Shown here in pieces: positions 9,456-16,897 of a DNA stretch of 64,000 nt (position 1 is its first letter; each line of letters opens with the position of its first letter). The stretch covers positions 124,001-188,000 of the forward strand of contig JAEEIU010000038.1 of NCBI GenBank assembly GCA_016281495.1, in the 5' to 3' direction. The notes under the pieces are model-generated. The model worked only from the letters and a program-made list of their open reading frames with translations, had not been told where the DNA came from and did no database searches. Position numbers and translations under genes: made by a program. This stretch comes from Treponema sp. Lineage in GTDB: Bacteria > Spirochaetota > Spirochaetia > Treponematales > Treponemataceae.

Positions 9456-11345
9456 TTAGTTCCCTTCAAAGCTAAAATCAAGAGATGAATCGTATTCGTC
9501 CATTCCGCAGTAGACATTGTATTCCTTTCCGCGGATTGTTGTCTTTACGATGCATGTTACAGGGAATTCTGAACGAATAAAGTCATAGAGTTCCTTGATG
9601 CTTGCATTATCAAACAGATTGTCGGCACTTCTACCTTCGCTAGACTGTCCTGCAGAAAGAAGAACTGTCCTGTATACATTGTCATTTGGACCTGCAAGAA
9701 CAATACCGTAGTTATAGTCATCCTGTCCTATCCTGATGTAGACAAATGGCAATGAACTGAAAGGTGCAAAGTAGATGCTGTTTTCACCATCACTGATATA
9801 ATAGCTTTCATCAACCTTCATGCCTTCCACAGAATCCGGAACAAGGGCCGCAGTATTTTCCATCTTGGTCAAATCATGAACAAGCTGAATGAACTGTGCG
9901 CTGGTGTACTCCTCAATATCTTCGTCAAGTTCTGTAAGCTTTGCAATCTCTGTCTTTGCTGGACCAGTCTTGGCTGTCTCAGACTTTGAAGCAGATGTAT
10001 TGCCAGAGTCAGAAAGATTAAGTTCAACAACAACCTTACCGTTTTCATTCTTTGCTGCTGAAGGCTGTGTTCCTGTTGTTTTGGCATCTGATTTTTCAAA
10101 GCTGAGTTCCATTACATCGTCATCATCTTCCTCGTCATCCAGTTTAGACGGTGAGACAATTTCAAAGTCAGGGTTCAAAAGGTCAAGAATTCCAACAAGA
10201 TATTCTTCTCCGCTGATTTCAACATTGTCATATCCCGGCTTTGGACCTGAGTACCAGTAGCTCAATGTATCATAGAGGCCATATGAATACTCATAATAAT
10301 AGTCTTCATAGCTTTCATACAGATCAGGATACATATAAAGCATTATGTAATCTGCTGAATATTCATTTTGGCCTGCAACAGTGATAAGAAGATCATTCTC
10401 GTCATCATCTGCTTCTATGATGGAAAGCAGGTATGGTGTTTCACCAGAAATATCGGCAATCTGGGTAAAATCTCCGTCGGCATACCATGCGATAAGGCCG
10501 TCTGAAGTACGCTCAACTTTATCTGTCTGAGACAAGTCAAGTGTAGCAAGATTCTTTTCGATTCTGTTAAGGATATCCTGATACTGTTCAGGGGTTAAAG
10601 GATCTCCCACCATGTGAGAATATGACTCGATTACTCCAAGATAATCTTCGTAATCTGACCATTCAGAGACATCGCCCTCTGCACCCTCCGGCTCATACTC
10701 AAAATCATAGTTGTATTCCTTTGCAATAATCTCTGCCATACTTCCCTTGAAAACGTGAAGAAGAGGCTTTTTTTCAAGATCATGTGAATAGAAAACGTCT
10801 TCTGCAACTTCTACAGGACGTGGAATATGAATGTCAAGATCCGGGCAACCTGCAAAGGCATAGTCAAAAATCAAACGCAGGCTTGAAGGTATGACGGCTT
10901 TTTTAAGAGATTCACATTCAGCAAATCCCATATAGCCGATGATTCTGACACTTTCCGGAATTACAATTTCTTCCAATGATTCACAGGCAGAAAAACAGCG
11001 GTCAGGAATCAAAGTCAGTTTATTAGACAATGTGATTTTTTCAAGATTTTCACAAGACTCAAATGCAGATACTCCAAGCGAAGTAACTGTATTTGGAATA
11101 ACCAGTTCTGTGGCTGCATTGTATCTGAAGAACGCATGGTCAGCGATTCCAGTTACAGTCTTACCATCCACAGTTGAAGGAATAACCAAACGTTCGGTAT
11201 CCTCATTGGTGATTCCAGTGATGATGACGTTGCCTTTTTCATCCAGCCTGTAATTCCAGATGCCATTTGATGATGTTTCGGCTCCAAGCCAGATTGCACC
11301 AAATGCAAGCAACACGGCAAGTAAAATTCTTTTTGAAAATTTCAT
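9456..11345 (-). CDS. Exported leucine-rich repeat (BspA/TpLRR type) protein
   Basis: 629 residues with a signal peptide (residues 1-22, ending W-L-G-A-E). Residues about 40-190 contain five or six LRR_5 repeats of the BspA / TpLRR class, each with the pattern A-F--C--L--I-IP-S---I (for example AFESCENLEKITLSN and CFSACESLEEIVIPE). The rest has acidic linkers (DDEEDDDDVMEL), a Ser/Thr/Lys-rich segment and an unknown C-terminal half with many Tyr residues. Such proteins are surface or periplasmic and often bind host or matrix ligands, which is only an inference here. It stands alone, 26 bp after the ABC-F gene start region on the opposite side of the same strand. Confidence 0.85.
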   Translation of the reverse strand: MKFSKRILLAVLLAFGAIWLGAETSSNGIWNYRLDEKGNVIITGITNEDTERLVIPSTVDGKTVTGIADHAFFRYNAATELVIPNTVTSLGVSAFESCENLEKITLSNKLTLIPDRCFSACESLEEIVIPESVRIIGYMGFAECESLKKAVIPSSLRLIFDYAFAGCPDLDIHIPRPVEVAEDVFYSHDLEKKPLLHVFKGSMAEIIAKEYNYDFEYEPEGAEGDVSEWSDYEDYLGVIESYSHMVGDPLTPEQYQDILNRIEKNLATLDLSQTDKVERTSDGLIAWYADGDFTQIADISGETPYLLSIIEADDDENDLLITVAGQNEYSADYIMLYMYPDLYESYEDYYYEYSYGLYDTLSYWYSGPKPGYDNVEISGEEYLVGILDLLNPDFEIVSPSKLDDEEDDDDVMELSFEKSDAKTTGTQPSAAKNENGKVVVELNLSDSGNTSASKSETAKTGPAKTEIAKLTELDEDIEEYTSAQFIQLVHDLTKMENTAALVPDSVEGMKVDESYYISDGENSIYFAPFSSLPFVYIRIGQDDYNYGIVLAGPNDNVYRTVLLSAGQSSEGRSADNLFDNASIKELYDFIRSEFPVTCIVKTTIRGKEYNVYCGMDEYDSSLDFSFEGN

Positions 11346-11371
11346 TGCAAGTTCCCCCTATATTTTTTGTC

Positions 11372-13012
11372 CTAGAAGCGGATTTTTTTGTCAGTACCGG
11401 CATAGTATTCTTTGCGTAATGACTTAACCTGCTCGTCCTTTAAATAATCATCAAAGTTCATCATTCTGTCTATGACTCCCTTTGGTGTAATTTCAATAAT
11501 TCTGTTGGCTATTGTGCTGATGAATTCATGGTCATGGCTTGAGAACAGCACTACCCCGTTGAAGCGTACAAGTCCCTGGTTCAAGCTTTCGATACTCTCA
11601 AGATCAAGGTGGTTTGTCGGGTCATCAAGAATCAGAACATTTGCACCGCTAAGCATCATTTTACTGAGCATGCAGCGGACCTTTTCTCCTCCGGAAAGAA
11701 CCTTGACAGGCTTTAGGCTTTCATCTCCTGTAAAAAGCATCCTTCCCAGGAAACCGCGTACATATGAATCGTCCTGATCCTTTGAATACTGCTTGAGCCA
11801 GTCGGTGATGTTCAAGTCGTTGCTGAAATACTGGCTGTTGTCACGGCCCATGTATGTTTGCTTTGTGGTCTGGCCCCAGTTTACCGTCGCACCCTCGCAT
11901 TTTGCCTCACCGGAGATGATGTCAAAGAAAGATGTGATGGAATTGTGCTCCATTCCGACAAAGGCAACCTTTTCTCCCGGATGAATCGTGATGTTAAAGT
12001 CGTTAAGCAGGACGTTTCCCTCAGAGTCTTTTGAATTGAGGTGTTCTGCCGTCAGGACAAAGTTACCGATTTCCCTGTCGCTCTGAAAATGGACATAGGG
12101 GAATTTGCGGCTTGTAACGGGAAGTTCCTCAAGTTCAAGTTTTTCAAGGACCTTTTTGCGGCTGGATGCCTGTCCTGCCTTTGATACGTTTGAGGCAAAG
12201 CGCTGGATGAAGGTTTTAAGCTCTGCCATCTTGTCCTCGCGCTTTTTCTGCTGGTCCTTTGCCTGCTTCTGCATGATCTGGCTCATCTGATACCAGAAAT
12301 CGTAGTTACCCGTAAACTGGGTTATCTTTCCGTAATCTATGTCGCAGACGTAGGTGCATATTGCGTTAAGGAAGTGGCGGTCATGGCTTACTACTATGAC
12401 GCAGTTTTCTGATTCAATAAGGAAGTCCTCAAGCCATGAGATGCTTTCCAGGTCAAGACCGTTGGTAGGCTCATCAAGAAGAAGGATGTCTGGATTTCCA
12501 AAAAGGGCCTGAGCCAGAAGAACCCTAACCTTTTGTCCTTCATCAAGGTCGCTCATCATCCTGTCGTGGAATTCTTCCTCAAGACCCAGACCAGAGAGCA
12601 TCTGTTCAATCTGATTTTCCGCCTCATAACCGCCAAGCTCACCAAATTCGGCTTCCATTTCCGCGGCCTTTATTCCGTCTTCCTCAGAAAAATCGGGCTT
12701 TTCGTATATGGCATCCTTGTCTTTTCCAAGCTGATAGAGTTTAGGGAATCCCATCATGACGGTTTCCTTTACCGAATACTCATCAAAGGCAAAGTGGTCC
12801 TGACTGAGTTTAGCAAGACGTTCTCCCGGTGTCATGCTGACCTGTCCTGAATCATACTCCTGCTCGCCGGAAAGTATCTTCAGGAAAGTTGATTTACCCG
12901 CTCCGTTGGCTCCGATTATGCCGTAACAGTTTCCTTTCAAGAATTTTAGGTTTACGTCCTTGAACAGAGGCTTTTCGCTGAATTTTAATGTCAAATCTGA
13001 AACTGACAGCAT
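11372..13012 (-). CDS. ABC-F ATPase, YkpA/YbiT type
   Basis: Two ABC domains without membrane segments: a ribosome-associated ABC-F factor. From the ATG at 13012 (AAGGAG 8 bp upstream) it has 546 residues. NBD1 has Walker A GANGAGKST (34-42) and Walker B DILLLDEPTN (~175-184). The linker (~240-300) is Lys/Gln-rich. NBD2 keeps the signature LSGGE (439-443) and Walker B VLILDDPTN, but its Walker A is replaced by GMEHNSITS (353-361), lacking the Lys. As I recall, B. subtilis YkpA shares this loss. One base separates the stop of the helicase gene from this ATG, so the two are translationally coupled. Confidence 0.93.
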   Translation of the reverse strand: MLSVSDLTLKFSEKPLFKDVNLKFLKGNCYGIIGANGAGKSTFLKILSGEQEYDSGQVSMTPGERLAKLSQDHFAFDEYSVKETVMMGFPKLYQLGKDKDAIYEKPDFSEEDGIKAAEMEAEFGELGGYEAENQIEQMLSGLGLEEEFHDRMMSDLDEGQKVRVLLAQALFGNPDILLLDEPTNGLDLESISWLEDFLIESENCVIVVSHDRHFLNAICTYVCDIDYGKITQFTGNYDFWYQMSQIMQKQAKDQQKKREDKMAELKTFIQRFASNVSKAGQASSRKKVLEKLELEELPVTSRKFPYVHFQSDREIGNFVLTAEHLNSKDSEGNVLLNDFNITIHPGEKVAFVGMEHNSITSFFDIISGEAKCEGATVNWGQTTKQTYMGRDNSQYFSNDLNITDWLKQYSKDQDDSYVRGFLGRMLFTGDESLKPVKVLSGGEKVRCMLSKMMLSGANVLILDDPTNHLDLESIESLNQGLVRFNGVVLFSSHDHEFISTIANRIIEITPKGVIDRMMNFDDYLKDEQVKSLRKEYYAGTDKKIRF

Positions 13013-13013
13013 T

Positions 13014-14633
13014 TTATTTCTCCTTTCCACCAAAGAATGATTTTATTTTTGCAAAAAGACCCTTCTTCTGATTCTTCTGTGCATTCTTTACGGCAGGCTC
13101 GTTCTTGCGTTTGCCGTTGTTGTGCTGGGCGGCCGTCCTCTGGTTCTTTTGAGGCTGTTTTCTTGAGGCCTGATTCTTCTGGTTTGAACCATTCTTTTTG
13201 CCCGAAGCCTTTGCCCCGGAAGATCCCGCACCATATTTTTCCTTGTAGAGTTTCATGCGCTCTTCTGTTGACATTGATGCAAGCCTGTCGGCATCTCCTT
13301 CGCCATAGACACGCCTGTCCCTCTTGTATTCACTTGATGCGGCCTTGTTTTTGGAAGAATACCTTCCCTTTCCGCGTCCGCTTTTTCCACCACGATGTCT
13401 TTCTTCATACTCACGCTGCTTTTTCCTGCCGTATTCGCTTTTGTCGTGGTAGTCCTCGTGATAGTTTTCCGTGCGGATGTAAATTCCCTGACTCTTGTCC
13501 TCCACCATAAGGCTTGAGTCTGCAACCTGTGACGGAATTGATTTTCCGATATAGCGTTCAATTGCCGGAAGCGAATAAACGTCCTGCTCGCAGCAAAGCG
13601 TATATGCCTTTCCTGATTTTCCAGCCCTGGCAGTACGTCCGATTCTGTGGACATAGTTTTCCGCCTCATTTGGGATGTCATAGTTGATTACCATGGCAAG
13701 GTCGTTAACGTCTATTCCACGTGCCGCCACATCAGTAGCGACAAGGCACTTTATCTTTCCTTCCTTGAACCTGTCCATTATGGCAAGCCGCTTCTTCTGA
13801 GGAAGGTCACCGATTATGAATTCGCTTTCAACTCCGTTCAGGTTGAGGCGTTTTGAGATGACCTCGCAGCTTCTTTTGGTGTTGCAGAAGATTATGAGGC
13901 TTTCCGGGTTTTCCCTTGTAATGATTCCCAAAAGCAGCTTTATCTTGTCGTCACTTGAAACGTGGTAAAGAGACTGGTCTATCTCGTCTACCGTAATGTT
14001 TTCCGCCTGAATCGTGATTTCCGCAGGGTTTCTGGTGTATTCCCATGCAAGGTTCTTGACGTATGTGTTGAGTGTTGCGCTAAAGAGCATGGTCTGCCTT
14101 TTTTCCGGCACAGGGAGCACCTTCAACAGTTCCCTCAAGTCCGGATAGAAGCCCATGTCAAACATCCTGTCAGCTTCATCAATTACGAGGAATGCAACAG
14201 AACTCAAATCCATCTGTCCGCTTTTCTGAAGGTCTATTACACGTCCCGGTGTTCCAATAAGGAAATCCACGCCTTTTTTAAGTGAAGCTATCTGCTTGTC
14301 ATAGCCCACACCACCATAAAAGCTGTCACACTTTAGCGAAGTATATTTGCACAGCTTCTGTGCTTCTTCCTGAACCTGAACGGCCAGTTCACGTGTCGGC
14401 ACCATAACCAGGGCCTTTTTACCTGAGACCTCGCCCCTTGTGAGCATTTCCTGAATTATCGAAATAAGATAAGCGGCTGTTTTACCAGTTCCCGTCTGTG
14501 ACTGAACATATAGGTCACGTCCTTCCAGGGAATTCTGCAAAACCTGTTCCTGTACCGGCGTACAGCTGACATACCCTGAGTCTGAAATTCCCTTGAGCAG
14601 TTCTTCCTGCAATACAAAATCTGTAAAATTCAT
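13014..14633 (-). CDS. DEAD-box ATP-dependent RNA helicase with basic tail
   Basis: 539 residues. The RecA1 domain shows a Q-motif near residues 3-30, Walker A SQTGTGKT (45-52), PTRELA, GTPGR, and DEAD at 152-155. SAT follows. RecA2 ends with HRIGRTARAGKSG. From about residue 390 the protein becomes a Lys/Arg/Gly-rich, low-complexity RNA-binding tail (GGKSGRGKGRYSSKNKAA, then poly Q/K/N), as in RhlE- and CsdA-like helicases. It unwinds structured RNA in ribosome assembly or decay. It is followed directly by the ABC-F gene, so the two ribosome-linked ATPases form an operon. Confidence 0.93.
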   Translation of the reverse strand: MNFTDFVLQEELLKGISDSGYVSCTPVQEQVLQNSLEGRDLYVQSQTGTGKTAAYLISIIQEMLTRGEVSGKKALVMVPTRELAVQVQEEAQKLCKYTSLKCDSFYGGVGYDKQIASLKKGVDFLIGTPGRVIDLQKSGQMDLSSVAFLVIDEADRMFDMGFYPDLRELLKVLPVPEKRQTMLFSATLNTYVKNLAWEYTRNPAEITIQAENITVDEIDQSLYHVSSDDKIKLLLGIITRENPESLIIFCNTKRSCEVISKRLNLNGVESEFIIGDLPQKKRLAIMDRFKEGKIKCLVATDVAARGIDVNDLAMVINYDIPNEAENYVHRIGRTARAGKSGKAYTLCCEQDVYSLPAIERYIGKSIPSQVADSSLMVEDKSQGIYIRTENYHEDYHDKSEYGRKKQREYEERHRGGKSGRGKGRYSSKNKAASSEYKRDRRVYGEGDADRLASMSTEERMKLYKEKYGAGSSGAKASGKKNGSNQKNQASRKQPQKNQRTAAQHNNGKRKNEPAVKNAQKNQKKGLFAKIKSFFGGKEK

Positions 14634-14699
14634 TTCATATAACTATAGCAAGTTTAACGGATTATGTATAGAGGAAGTTGCAAGTATAATTCCATAAAT

Positions 14700-15845
14700 C
14701 TAGTTAACGGAGATTTTCCATGTCCTGTGGATTTTGGCGTTCCTGTAGTCGTCCGGAACGGTCTTTGCGCTTATGTCCTGGACGGCCAGCTCACTGCCTG
14801 ACGGACATTGCAGGAGTGAAGCGTCAAAACTAAGCCGCCTGCTGTTCGTACTGAAATACAGGATGCCCTTGGGTTTTAATATAGCTATACACTTGTTAGC
14901 CAAAGTACTCCAGTCCCGGTTTATGTCCAGGGTATTGTCTGTCCTTTTTGAGTTGCTGAAAGTTGGGGGATCCAGAATTATTATGTCAAAGCGGTTTGTC
15001 CCCTCCTTGTTTGGAACCTCGGCATTTTTCTGGTTTATGAAGCCTATTGCGTCCTGGCGGGTAAAAATATATTTTTCATTATCCTCAAACCCATTAAGTC
15101 GCATGTTTTCCTTTGCCCATTCAAGATAGGTTTTGCTCATGTCCACACTTTCCACACGCCGGGCCTTTCCTTCAGCGGCATAGACGGAAAAACTTCCCGT
15201 ATAGCAGAAAAGGTTAAGCACGGATTTTCCTGAGCATGTTGAACGTACAATGTCACGCAGGGGCCTGTGGTCAAAAAACAAGCCCGTGTCAAGGTATTCG
15301 GAAAGGTTCACGTTAAAAAGCTGCCCCTGCTCCTGAACAATTCCCTTTACGACAGAAGAACTTTCTATTTTTTCGTATTGCTCGGTGCGGCCATTTTCGT
15401 TTCCAGACAGCTTTTTTCTTGTCTTGGTTATTACATGGCTTTCGTCAATCTCCAGGGTTTGGGCCAGGACTTTTACCATTTGCTCAAGCCACAGCTTTTC
15501 TTCTTCCTCAGGTTTCTCATAGGGACGCTCGTAAAGATAAAGATGTATGAATGTCCTTCTTTTTTCCTCATTCAGAAGGTAATTTGCATATGAATCATTT
15601 TTGCTTATGGCGGCATTAAGTTCTTGAAGTTGAATAAGATTCTGATATTTATCCGTCACATCATCCGGAACAAAAGTATAAAGATCCACGGACAATGGAA
15701 TTTCCGGAATATCCCTGTCATAAAGCCGATAGCAGCTGATGCGGTTTTTACGAGCCCATTTTCTAAGAAGCCGGTATTGTTTCCCTATCCTGTTTGCAAA
15801 CAGTGTCTTTTGATTCTCCAGCTTTTTGTCCGCAGTGTTTTCCAA
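14700..15845 (-). CDS. Class I SAM-dependent RNA methyltransferase, RlmK/RlmI-like
   Basis: 381 residues. The Rossmann core starts near residue 205 with VLNLFCYTGSFSVYAA, followed by VESVDMSKTYLEWAKENM and the catalytic-loop motif ILDPPTFSNSKR. This order matches the 23S rRNA methyltransferases RlmI and the RlmK half of RlmL, which act on guanine or cytosine. The first ~200 residues hold a split N-terminal domain (ANRIGKQYRLLRKWARKN, FDHRPLRD). The exact nucleotide target cannot be fixed. It is monocistronic on the minus strand, between the helicase and HU. Confidence 0.88.
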   Translation of the reverse strand: MENTADKKLENQKTLFANRIGKQYRLLRKWARKNRISCYRLYDRDIPEIPLSVDLYTFVPDDVTDKYQNLIQLQELNAAISKNDSYANYLLNEEKRRTFIHLYLYERPYEKPEEEEKLWLEQMVKVLAQTLEIDESHVITKTRKKLSGNENGRTEQYEKIESSSVVKGIVQEQGQLFNVNLSEYLDTGLFFDHRPLRDIVRSTCSGKSVLNLFCYTGSFSVYAAEGKARRVESVDMSKTYLEWAKENMRLNGFEDNEKYIFTRQDAIGFINQKNAEVPNKEGTNRFDIIILDPPTFSNSKRTDNTLDINRDWSTLANKCIAILKPKGILYFSTNSRRLSFDASLLQCPSGSELAVQDISAKTVPDDYRNAKIHRTWKISVN

Positions 15846-15885
15846 TTCAGTTTCCTTTTAGCTTATTTTAGATTATTGCTTGAAG

Positions 15886-15954
15886 AAAAAAAAAGCCCCC
15901 TTGCGGTGGCCTTAATCTTGATTTCCCCAGACATTGTCATTTGTCTGGGGTTTT
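15886..15954 (-). terminator. Terminator region downstream of the HU gene
   Basis: On the minus strand a GCC...GGC stem with a GCAA loop and one mismatch (15895-15911) is followed by nine T residues (complement of 15886-15894). Next to it, CCCCAGACA (15925-15933) and TGTCTGGGG (15942-15950) form a perfect 9-bp hairpin, which is followed by TTTT on the plus strand only. Confidence 0.6.
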
Positions 15955-15987
15955 GGATAACTCAAAAAAAGTCTTTCCGGGTTTTCC

Positions 15988-16266
15988 TTATCTCTTGTTT
16001 ACGCGATCCTTGAGTGCTTTACCAGGCTTGAATTTTGGCATCTTGGCTGCAGCAATCTTGATTGTTTCTCCAGTCTGAGGGTTGCGTCCTGTACGTGCGG
16101 CACGCTTGCCTACTGTAAATGTTCCGAAACCAATGAGCTGAACGTCCTTGCCTTTGGTTAATTCCTTTGACACTGTCTCAACAAATGCCTTTACAGCTGC
16201 TTCGCTGTCTTTCTTTGTGAGGCCAGTTTCCTTTGCGATGGCTTCCACAAGTTCTACTTTGTTCAT
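15988..16266 (-). CDS. hup: HU family DNA-binding protein
   Basis: 92 residues, the normal length of HU/IHF subunits. The sequence shows the helical N-terminus ([19 protein letters not shown]), the GFGTF motif and the beta-arm [17 protein letters not shown] that inserts into the minor groove with its Pro at the tip. HU bends and compacts DNA as a dimer. The gene stands alone, is followed by a terminator and lies upstream of, and divergent from, a tRNA cluster. Confidence 0.97.
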   Translation of the reverse strand: MNKVELVEAIAKETGLTKKDSEAAVKAFVETVSKELTKGKDVQLIGFGTFTVGKRAARTGRNPQTGETIKIAAAKMPKFKPGKALKDRVNKR

Positions 16267-16398
16267 ACTATTTTCTCCATGTAGTTTTTTGACTTTCCAT
16301 TTCTGAAAAGCCTTGTTTGAAAGTATAACTCATATTTAATCATATATCCAGTAGAAAATCAAGAAATTTCTTTTTTTTCTGAAAATAAAAAAACGCTA

Positions 16399-16427
16399 TT
16401 GACACAATCCTAACTTTGTGATAATTT
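16399..16427 (+). promoter_or_regulatory. Promoter of the tRNA-Val/tRNA-Pro transcript
   Basis: TTGACA at 16399-16404, a 17-bp spacer and TAATTT at 16422-16427. The predicted start near 16434 is 8 bases before the mature tRNA-Val. Confidence 0.65.
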
Positions 16428-16441
16428 TATATCACTTTAGC

Positions 16442-16514
16442 GGAGGATTAGCTCAGCTGGGAGAGCACCTGGTTTACACCCAGGTTGTCGGCGGTTCGAT
16501 CCCGTCATCCTCCA
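16442..16514 (+). tRNA. tRNA-Val (anticodon UAC)
   Basis: 73 nt with full cloverleaf: 7-bp acceptor (GGAGGAT / ATCCTCC), D-stem GCTC, anticodon stem CCTGG / CCAGG around TTTACAC (anticodon TAC) and T-loop TTCGATC. Discriminator base A. No CCA is encoded. Confidence 0.97.
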
Positions 16515-16524
16515 TAATCCAATT

Positions 16525-16597
<73 letters not shown>

Positions 16598-16603
16598 CTA
16601 AAT

Positions 16604-16629
16604 GCCCCACAAGAATAGGGGCTTTTTTT
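16604..16629 (+). terminator. Terminator of the tRNA-Val/tRNA-Pro transcript
   Basis: GCCCC and GGGGC form a 5-bp stem with a 9-nt loop followed by seven T residues, 7 bp after tRNA-Pro. Confidence 0.85.
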
Positions 16630-16638
16630 ATGTCATTA

Positions 16639-16667
16639 TTGACAAAACGGACTTTTGCTTATACGAT
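16639..16667 (+). promoter_or_regulatory. Promoter of the second tRNA-Val
   Basis: TTGACA at 16639-16644, a 17-bp spacer and TACGAT at 16662-16667. The predicted start (~16674) is at the foot of the leader/trailer helix described separately. Confidence 0.6.
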
Positions 16668-16675
16668 TATTATGT

Positions 16676-16781
16676 CGGTTACTGATGGGCGACTAGCTCA
16701 GTTGGTTAGAGTGCAAGCATGACACGCTTGAGGTCTCTGGTTCGATCCCAGAGCCGCCCATCAGTAGCCGTCTTTTTTTTT
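16676..16781 (+). terminator. Leader/trailer helix enclosing tRNA-Val(GAC), ending in a T-tract
   Basis: CGGTTACTGAT (16676-16686) pairs with ATCAGTAGCCG (16760-16770): 11 bp including one G-T, coaxial with the tRNA acceptor stem. Nine T residues follow at 16773-16781. The folded precursor would therefore carry its own intrinsic terminator. Confidence 0.6.
16687..16760 (+). tRNA. tRNA-Val (anticodon GAC)
   Basis: 74 nt. The anticodon stem CAAGC / GCTTG encloses ATGACAC (anticodon GAC). D- and T-loops are normal (GGTTCGATCC). The acceptor pairs GGGCGAC with GCCGCCC, which leaves one A-C mismatch at the 6-67 pair. CCA is not encoded; the discriminator is A. The gene is flanked by complementary leader and trailer sequences. 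Confidence 0.93.
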
Positions 16782-16897
16782 AAATTTCAATCTTTTCTCT
16801 TGAAAATTTGATGTTTCCATATATAATCTAATTGAGAGGTTATATCAAATATTTAAAAATCATCCTCTTCTCAATGGAAATTCACAAGGAGTTTTTT

